From: Solen grandis
Lineage: Eukaryota > Mollusca > Bivalvia > Adapedonta > Solenidae
DNA length: 64,000 nt
Direction: 5' to 3'
NCBI GenBank assembly: GCA_021229015.1
Contig: CM037788.1
Span: 50,407,040-50,471,039 of the forward strand
A program made the position numbers and the translations under genes. Below are positions 56,791 to 64,000 of this stretch, one piece after another. Below the pieces are notes generated by a model. That model had not been told where the DNA came from and searched no databases. It was given only the letters and a program-made list of their open reading frames with translations. Position 1 is the stretch's first letter. Each line of letters starts with the position of its first letter.

Positions 56791-57314
56791 TTCCAAGCAT
56801 ATTTCTTGTATGTCAAATATTAATCACAAAAATAAACAGACAAAATCCGGGCCCCTGGATTAAGCGTGAATGAAGTTGACAGGATATAAATAATAAAAAA
56901 ACTTAATACAGTTATGTGCAACAGTCTGTATAAAAGATAAGCAATTAAAACAAACTTAATACAATTTACATCATAATGGCTTTCATTACAGAAAAATGAG
57001 ATTATGTTACATGGATGATGCATATTCCCATATATGTTGATAACTATAAAAGCATGTCAACTGCTATAGGTACCTGACAGTCATAGATAAGTCATGATAT
57101 ACTACTGTGAATTATGTCAACAATGAAAACAAAGTTAAATTATTATTATTTTTTTCATTTATTTCCTGTAAGTAAAAACTTTAGGCACATAAATCATATT
57201 TTTCTTCTGAAAATTCGGACAAGTAGATTTTGGCTGCGGACAAGTAGATTTTTTAGGTTCACTTGTCCGTGGACAAGTGAAAAAAAAAGAAAGGATTTCC
57301 ACACCCCTGTTAAG

Positions 57315-58000
57315 TGTTGCGTGCAACAACACCTTGTCTGCATTGTTTGAAAGAAAAAAAAAACAACCTCTGGTGTATTATGAACATTACACATGTTAAA
57401 CTTACTAAAAGTGAAAACTTGAAAAGAATCAAATTTCTGTGAACTTTTTTATCCAATCGTTGTCTCCAGACTATTCTTTTCATGCGTATTTTATGAACAT
57501 GTGTATTTTACGGTCCCAGGATCGTGAATACCGGAATCTGTATCTAAACACCGGACCATCCGGCCCGTGATCTGCTTGTTATATTTGTTTCGGCAGCCAT
57601 TTAAACTTGCCTAAAACCGAGTGTGTCACTCTCTTTGTATATCTGATCATATCTAGAGCTAAATGGTCAGGACTTTATATCAAAGAAAAGGTGGGAAAGG
57701 GGGCGGGGGGTATCAGCCATTTAAGACGGCTATCGCCGTCTTATGTAGCTGAAATACAAAAAACAGGCCTTGCTGACCTTGCTGCTTTGTATATTTTCCA
57801 CGACAGGTTTAACTGTACCTTTCCGTATGGAACACCGTAACTGTCTTATGTTGAGATATTTCAAATTGTTTTGTTCGTTTAATGTCCTATCATGTTAAAA
57901 TCGTATCATTTATTCTCAAAGTGTTGCACTAGTGTGGCAACTTAACATGATATCTTGTCGGATGAATGTGTGATTTTGTCCAATGAGCATGTAATTAATT
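57315..58000. other. Unassigned stretch
   Basis: A short open frame at 57607-57840 has no recognised content. It contains an inverted pair AGACGGCTAT-CG-CCGTCTTA near 57724. Confidence 0.35.
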
Positions 58001-58250
58001 TGTCAGACATGGTAATATTATGTTAAAGTGTCGTGATATCGTGTTCGTATAACGTGATATCATGTCAGACATGCCTAATATTATGTTAAAGTGTCGTGAT
58101 ATCGTGTTCGTATAACGTATATTGCAGACATGCCTAATATTGTTAAAGTGCGTGTATCTGCTATAACGTATATTGGACATGCGTGTTACTTTGCCAAAGT
58201 GCCGTGGTATCTTGACCATATAACGTGTTATCATGTAGGACATGCGTGTT
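58001..58250. repeat. Tandem repeat, about 60-65 bp unit
   Basis: Four degenerate units built on AGACATGCCTAATATTATGT and AAAGTGTCGTGATATCGTG, then ATAACGTGATATCATGTC. Confidence 0.82.
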
Positions 58251-58280
58251 ACTTTGCCAAATGGTTAAATTTATATCGAG

Positions 58281-58640
58281 ATGCTGTCTTGTCTAAACGT
58301 CATGATATCATGTCCAAACGTCATAATGTCTTGTCATAATGAAATGATATCTTGTCAAAACGACATATTGTCTTGTCGAAACGTCATGATATCATGTCCA
58401 AACGTCATAATGTCTTGTCATAATGAAATGATATCTTGTCAAAACGACATATTGTTTTATTAGAGTGACTTTCTTTCATGCCAAAATATCTTGTCAAAAC
58501 GACATGTTGTCTTGTCCAAACGGCATGTTGTCTTGTTATAACAACATGATGTCTTTTCAAAACAGCATTATATTTTTTCAAAACAACATGGCGTCTTGTG
58601 AAAGCGACACGTTATCTTGTCAAAATGGCATGCTATCTTA
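58281..58640. repeat. 21-bp repeat with about 105-bp higher-order unit
   Basis: A 21-bp unit (ATGATATCATGTCCAAACGT plus C) is repeated about 16 times with drift. An almost exact higher-order copy of roughly 105 bp occurs at 58281-58460. The plus frame is open with a 7-residue repeat of M-I-S-C-x-N-x type, an artefact of the 21-bp period in my judgement. Confidence 0.85.
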
Positions 58641-59502
58641 TTCAAGCTACTCGCTATTTTCTCCAAACAATGTAATTACTAATCAAAATACTGTGTTGAT
58701 TTGTCCGTACACATCCTTTGTCATTAAAACCATCTGATGTTATGCCACCACAGTTATATCGTTACTTGTTTTCACAGCATTAACCACATGATTTCATTTC
58801 TGCATGTTATCATGTCAAAATTCGCTATGCTGATAGTGTGACGTCATCACACTGAAGCGGTTACAAAATCATGAAACCATGCGGTCCCGAAAAAGAGTTA
58901 GAATCAACTCTTACCCGCGCTGGGTCAGTAACTTTTTGGGAATTTTGTGGCTTAAAAAAATCGCGCCACAAAAAATAAGCCCCCGCCTCCTTTTTAACAT
59001 ACCAGTACTTTTGTAATACAAAACCATTTAAAAGTCATACAATGTACCAAATATATTTCGGAACTAAAACATTTTGCAAATTATATCGTGTTTGTTTGCT
59101 TGAGTTTAGCACAACCAGTACCATATCAACAACTATAGTTACCACGGCCTTGGATCGACCCAGTGGTCTTCCAGGAACTTGACAAGCACTTCAATATATC
59201 ATGTTTATCTTTATAAGGTCTTCTCTGTGCAGCCCCTAAACACACATATATACGCGCGCGCGGAGTATGCTTCATATGTATAATATAAATGTTCACGTTT
59301 ACATCTTCAAAACAAGGTATAATAAAATAAATTGCTTCAAGTTAGTTAACACGACAATATGTTGTTTGTTTGTTGATTGTATGGAAGCATTAATTGACCC
59401 CCTGAGTTGACGTGAACGTGAAGGGCAAGTCGACATATTTCGTCGCCACATTTCGTTTTATATATTAAGGGTTTCTTTGGATCTTTGGGGATAAGTGATG
59501 TT
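58641..59502. other. Unassigned stretch
   Basis: Short CGCGCG patch at about 59254-59262. No gene or element supported. Confidence 0.4.
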
Positions 59503-60044
59503 CTTTTAAGGTAGTCGCACCTGAATGCATTACCTCCAGTTGAAGAGCATCCATAACCATCAACTGCTTTGAAACTGGGGACTGTGGGTTCGAATTTCTA
59601 GAAGGGTCTTGTTTTTCTTTTTAAACAATTATAATTTGTATTAAATAGATCAAATTTAGAAATAAAAATTTAACCTAATAATGCTCCTTTTAAAGAACCA
59701 AAATTACAAATGTAATACTTCATTACTGCATTGTATTAAGGGGAAACAACCTTTTTGATCACTTTCATTTTTCTTTCATTTATATATGATGTTTTCTTTC
59801 ACATTTTATTTATTTGTTTGATTTTTAAAGGTAAATTGAATAGAGATTACATATCAAAACGAGATACCACATCTGGTTTCGAACTCGCCAGCGCTACATA
59901 GAGGAGTGTAGGCAGCACTCTTCATGGACATGAATCATGTGTATACGAGTACGAGTATATATTTTATGCTAACTGATTAAATTTTATGTTCTATAAGTGA
60001 GATAAAATCCATGTCCCACAGTGCGAGTGAAATAGGTCTGACGG

Positions 60045-60078
60045 AACTTTTTTTTTTTTTTTTTTGGGGGGGGGGGGG
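60045..60078. repeat. T-run / G-run homopolymers
   Basis: About 20 T followed by about 15 G. Likely a sequencing weak point. Confidence 0.9.
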
Positions 60079-60261
60079 GTTACTTAAAAAGGGTTTGTAT
60101 ATTGATATTTTGTAGCAGCTGGCATAAAATAAAAAGAAAATGTGTTTGTTTTGAGTGAATATGGACTATATCTCATCTAAAAGAGATACAATTATCATAT
60201 TTTCACTCTCGCTACGCGCTCGTGTAAATATTGAATTGAATCATTTCACATTGTGATTGAT

Positions 60262-60292
<31 letters not shown>

Positions 60293-60650
60293 GATCCTCT
60301 ATTTAAAGGTAAATATATCTGTAATGCCGGGAATGGTTCAAAGACAATTAATTATACAGCAGTTATTCAATAACATCGGTTGCCTCGGGAATACGATATT
60401 GTAAAGCAACATTGTTATATCGCTCAAGACTTAAATATAAAGCTTTTATGTTTCAAAATATATTATCTAACTTTGTGGTAGTCGCACCATTTTGGGCACT
60501 CGGGAGATTTGAAAAAATAACAAAAAATGTCTCTTCCCAGAAATAAGAAAACTATATATTATGTCATATCCTGTTTAGGAAAAATATTTTGGTATTGATA
60601 ATTTATTGTTTGTAAACAAATGATAGCATTCGGCAAACAAACCTTACATG

Positions 60651-60892
60651 TTAACCCTTTCCCTCATATAGACTCATTTTGACGCACTCAATAGGTACCA
60701 CATAAAGCCTGATCTGTAGAAAACCACAGTTAAAACTTACCAAATTTAATTATAAAATCCTCATTTCCAGGCCACTGAGGAGCAGCGAACAGCATAAAAC
60801 CTGATCAGCCTGTGAGTTACTCGCAGGCTGATCTGGTTTTATGCTGTTCGCATAGGTCTTTTCATGGTGTCCTCTATGAGGGAAAGGGTTAA
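60651..60892 (-). mobile_element. piggyBac-like MITE, copy E
   Basis: TTAA-bounded, same orientation as copies A and C. The internal palindrome has one mismatch (CTGTGAGT for CTGCGAGT). Confidence 0.88.
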
Positions 60893-61309
60893 ATGATTGT
60901 TTCAACTCAAAATATTTGAAATATCTACAAGTTATTACCATACTCAACCCATTTTAAAAGCTTGTTTTGCCATTTTTTTCTGCTTAGGAAGGCTAATTCA
61001 AAAAAATATAACTGAGAGACATTTCATAGTTTACACAATTTTTTAAAAAGAATTTATGTTGCGTTTGCCAAATTTAAAAAGTTACAATATTTGTTATTCA
61101 ACTTAAAACCAAAAATACCTATACAGATCATTAACATAAAACTTTTTCTTTCTAAATCTGATCTATCTGATACAGATATAATGGTCTAAGAGAAAAAGGG
61201 GAAAAATACCCTATTAGAAATTCGAACCCACGACCCCTTTTCAAAGTAGCTGATGGTTATGGATGCTTTTCAACCAGAGGTAATACATTCAGGTGCGACC
61301 ACTTTAAAA

Positions 61310-61409
61310 NNNNNNNNNNNNNNNNNNNNNNNNNNNNNNNNNNNNNNNNNNNNNNNNNNNNNNNNNNNNNNNNNNNNNNNNNNNNNNNNNNNNNNNNNNN
61401 NNNNNNNNN
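61310..61409. other. Assembly gap (100 N)
   Basis: Placeholder gap between the long-TIR element and the GMC pseudogene. It hides the right TIR end and the C-terminal side of the pseudogene. Confidence 0.99.
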
Positions 61410-62262
61410 ATACACGCTATTAAATGGTCTTGTAAGTTTTCGACTGCAGATAAGTCGACAACATTGGGTACTCCCATCCCTTCATTGTGTTGTTTTGGAC
61501 CAAACCCTGTCAACATAGGAATCTGGGGGAGAATTCATTGCTCCCTCAGAAAGAATCACCTCTTTACTAACAAAGTAAGTGTAGTGAACGCCAAATGCTG
61601 TCTTATCTTGCGTTTCTATTTGTGTTACAAAAGATCTGAGGGAAAAATTCAATACATTTAGAAAGACCTCATGCCAGTGATTCAATATCAGTGCTACTTC
61701 GGACACTGCTTCTCGTATCAACTTAATCTTATTGAATCCTGCAAATGAACAATTAACCTGTCTCCTTTCCAGGTAGTTAGTATATATCAGCCGTTTTGGT
61801 CATTTCTAGTGGAAAAACTGCTACAGGCCCACACCAATATTATGGTACGTTTAATTCTTTAATTCATCGATTTGGATTTACTCAGACTTTAGCAAGTAGG
61901 GCAAAACGTCACTGCATCCCCATCTGTAGCAGCCCAGCAATCGAAATCAAACCTGCTCTCGTGTGTGTACAGCAGATCGTTTAATACACTAGTGCCACCT
62001 ATGACTCGACCTCTTATCAATCCTACGGTGTACTTCTGTTGCACCGACGCAAAATCATACAATAAACCGAACACAAGAGGAACACTTATCATGACATTGT
62101 CGTCATAACTTCCACTTCCTATATAAACAGTACAGAATTGTCAGGATCTTTCCGCCGATGATGATGAAGTCGTACTCATCCTCTGTTTGGTTCACGACCG
62201 AACGAGTCTTCCGTTTCAAAAAAATCGCCAACGCAATCCAGCAGAAGGTAAAGCGATACTAA
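61410..62262 (-). pseudogene. Decayed GMC oxidoreductase (glucose/choline dehydrogenase-like)
   Basis: Read from right to left, GMC-family segments appear in order. They are a membrane-anchor-like ALAIFLKRKT, then DEYDFIIIGG (start of the FAD fold, 62150-62185), VMISVPLVFGLLYDF, IRGRVIGGTSVLNDLLY (GMC signature 1 region) and ESRFDFDCWAA. Next come DKTAFGVHY, SKEVILSEGAMNSP (GMC signature 2, 61520-61560), LTGFGPKQHNEGMGVP and VENLQDHL at the gap. The GSAG part of the FAD-binding loop is deleted after IIIGG. There is a stop in place of the acidic residue after the third strand, several stops around 61780-61900 and a frame shift after AMNSP. It cannot make a working flavoenzyme. Family members oxidise alcohols or sugars using FAD. 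Confidence 0.85.
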
Positions 62263-63244
62263 GAAGTTGCTTAGATATTTTCCACCACCTGCAATGCTTG
62301 ATGACCGAGTTATGCTTTTAAAGAAAAATACGCATCAGATATAGTTGGTTTAAACTTTATTTAATCATACAATGCAAACATACATAATCAGATATAGTTT
62401 GAAGAGGTTATGGATGAAAAATAGAAGTTTTCCTGACCTGAGGCGATTATTTTGTCACATGGAAACCAAAAGGTATATTAAAAAATTATCGTATTCTTCA
62501 CATATGTATAAACATAAGAGCATAATGACTAATATATGCTTACACTATTAGGTCACCGTTCATAACCAGTTTTTCAAAAGTGAAACTTCTAATCCTCAGG
62601 TAGAGTATGCCTATATTTGCAAGTGTTTTCTTCCAAACTTTTAAAGCTAACATTTGAATTTCATGAACATTGCACTAAGTCATGAGTAGAACAGCGGTCG
62701 TTTTTTGACAACTACACTTATCAATGCGACGTCAACATACAGCTGGTAATAATATTTAAATAAACAAAGATGCCAATGGCAAACAACAAGATTTTCAGCT
62801 GAACAACCATGTCGTAAGGTGCAAGTTTATATAAAATGGACAAAAACAATAAAAAAAAATCATGGAGACAGGACATTACTTAAAGCAGATACCAACAGTC
62901 ACTGTCTTTGAATGGTCAGACAACAAAATGACCAACTATGAGGTTTAGGGGTCCTGACCTAGCACTCCCCGAAGGTATGTTTCAGAGACTAGCAGTGTAA
63001 GTAAATGATCCCATTAAAGTGAGACAACGGATCATAAACTTTATATCGATAGAAAAAGACGTATAATAAAACCAATAAAAAATATGTATTGTTTATCTAT
63101 ATCAATATGTAGAGATGAAAGCCAAATATCAACAAAACAGACAATTTGAAATAAACCATAAGCCGGTTTTGTTAATATGGAGTCCAAAAATGTCATTTAA
63201 CTCACTATTCGTCTTTGTGCCACACATTCGTTTTCTTGTATTTC
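62263..63244. other. Unassigned AT-rich stretch
   Basis: A minus-strand AATAAAGTTTAAACC word near 62346-62362 followed by ATGCAAACATACAT on + resembles a LINE 3' end, but no coding part is visible. Otherwise nothing recognised. Confidence 0.35.
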
Positions 63245-64000
63245 ATGATTAGTTTAAACATATTTTTATTCAAGAAATACATGTATATACAATTGCATAT
63301 CAGTACATGTAAAGTAAGAATTAGATCGAAAACATGAGATGCTTATAGAGATCTTCTTCCGTTGTGGGGTAATTTACAGCTAATAAATTGGTTGTTTTAA
63401 TATAACATTAAGAAGGTGGATGAATGTAGAAAAAAAAAACGACAACAAAAATTATAATGAAAATTATGAAAGGAGGTGAAAAAGATATATCCGATAGGAG
63501 TGAGAAAAATTTAAACACGGGATTAGGAATACATGTTTATATATAATTGATAACAACAAAGTATAATTGTTATATCAGGAAGCAGCAAAGCAATACCTAG
63601 CCAAACCTGTGAGTAGAATCAATGTATTTGTAAACCAGTGAAAAAATTGATGAATTTGTGGAGTCACTAAGGGTATTGTTTCCATAAAGCAACAATTTAC
63701 AATTAATTGAATCGGTTAAGTTTAAAGTGTGTAAGGAATTAAAGAGAGCACTACGTTGGGCATAAAAAGGGGGACAACTTAATAAGTAATGCTTGGCATT
63801 TTCAATAGAACCACATGAACAGAGAGGGCTTGTTACAATATTTTTCCTATGCAGATCTGCGTTTAGTGAGCTACAACCTAATCGAAGCCTCGAGTGTAGA
63901 ACTTGCAAATGTCTTGGACCAGTGTAGAAATATTCAGGTGTTTGCTGTTGCGAAGGAAGAATTGACCTTTTAAACGAATTTAACGTATCAGCATGCCTTA
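63245..64000 (-). mobile_element. LINE 3' part, running off the right edge
   Basis: A minus-strand frame is open from the window edge to a stop at 63597. It encodes the C-terminal zinc-knuckle-like end of a non-LTR retrotransposon polyprotein: LHSRLRLGCSSLNADLHRKN, SPLCSCGSIENAKHYLLSCP and FYAQR. C-x-C...H...C with a leading R-L-R-x-G-C-S-S-L-N is typical of the region after the reverse transcriptase. About 350 bp of 3' UTR follow, to AATAAAAATATGTTTAAAC near 63250. No break is visible in this part, so it may belong to a fairly young copy. Upstream domains are outside the window. Confidence 0.85.

Larger units (their letters stand above)
51510..57309. mobile_element. hAT-like element split by Helitron-like insertions
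   Basis: The left end CAGGGGTTTGGAATTCC and the right end, reverse complement CAGGGGTGTGGAAATCC, are inverted. Both continue with copies of ACTTGTCC and GGACAAGT (51535-51605 and 57220-57285). TTAAG lies directly outside both ends (51505-51509 and 57310-57314). The right-hand part (56570-56790) carries a zinc-finger-like transposase fragment. Most of the 5.8 kb is Helitron-like insertion. Confidence 0.6.
59503..61309. mobile_element. Long-TIR element ending at the second gap
   Basis: The left arm from 59503 (TTTAAGGTAGTCGCACCTGA, GCATCCATAACCATCA, GTGGGTTCGAATTTCTA) is mirrored by 61205-61309 (TAGAAATTCGAACCCACGAC to CAGGTGCGACCACTTTAAA). Weaker pairing continues inward (GATCAAATTTAGAAATAAAA with the 61140-61170 region). 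The right end runs into the N gap. The interior holds T/G and A runs and piggyBac-like copy E. No transposase recognised. Confidence 0.6.

Overview
This is a eukaryotic, AT-rich, gene-poor and repeat-dense window with two 100-base assembly gaps (11210-11309 and 61310-61409). The split gene with canonical GT-AG introns, the tRNA-derived SINEs, the many TIR elements, the Helitron-like elements with internal tandem arrays and the LINE fragments all look like a mollusc genome, most likely a bivalve. That assignment is inferred from repeat style and protein similarity recalled from memory, not from a database search.

The one gene I can name is alkylglycerol monooxygenase (AGMO, an ether-lipid-cleaving, tetrahydrobiopterin-dependent membrane hydroxylase). 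Its first four coding exons lie on the + strand at 6958-7071, 8716-8843, 9058-9209 and 10861-10964. Phases match across all three introns and give 166 uninterrupted codons, including the first two histidine motifs (HRMAH and HQVHH). The remaining exons were not found and are presumably beyond the window or in a gap. Introns 1, 3 and 4 each hold a different minisatellite. The one in intron 3 is the best find: its roughly 32-bp unit, repeated about 40 times, contains a copy of the exon 4 splice acceptor plus the first bases of exon 4, so the true acceptor is the last member of a long row of near-identical decoys.

Region by region: 0-6 kb holds an 8-bp-TSD palindromic MITE, a tRNA-SINE, a pogo-like MITE inside an inverted-repeat element, and degenerate repeats. 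7-12 kb is the AGMO 5' part. 12-22 kb has tandem repeats and three Helentron/Helitron-like non-autonomous elements with 3' hairpins. 22-26 kb has three piggyBac-like MITEs (TTAA ends) and SINE relatives. 26-34 kb is mostly featureless, with a SINE, microsatellites and weak exon candidates. 34.8-41 kb is a MITE followed by a Russian-doll pogo element carrying nested inverted-repeat elements and a dead LINE. 41-51 kb has another piggyBac-like MITE, a dead Gypsy-type integrase fragment, a pogo MITE, an hAT-like MITE, SINE copies and one convincing but unnamed exon (50119-50254). 51.5-57.3 kb is an hAT-like element split by Helentron-like elements with duplicated 330-bp arrays. 58-64 kb has satellite-like repeats, a long-TIR element spanning the second gap, a decayed GMC oxidoreductase pseudogene (minus strand) and the 3' end of a LINE running off the right edge.

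No operon-like or cooperating gene set is present. Apart from AGMO and one or two candidate exons, the content is mobile DNA and tandem repeats.
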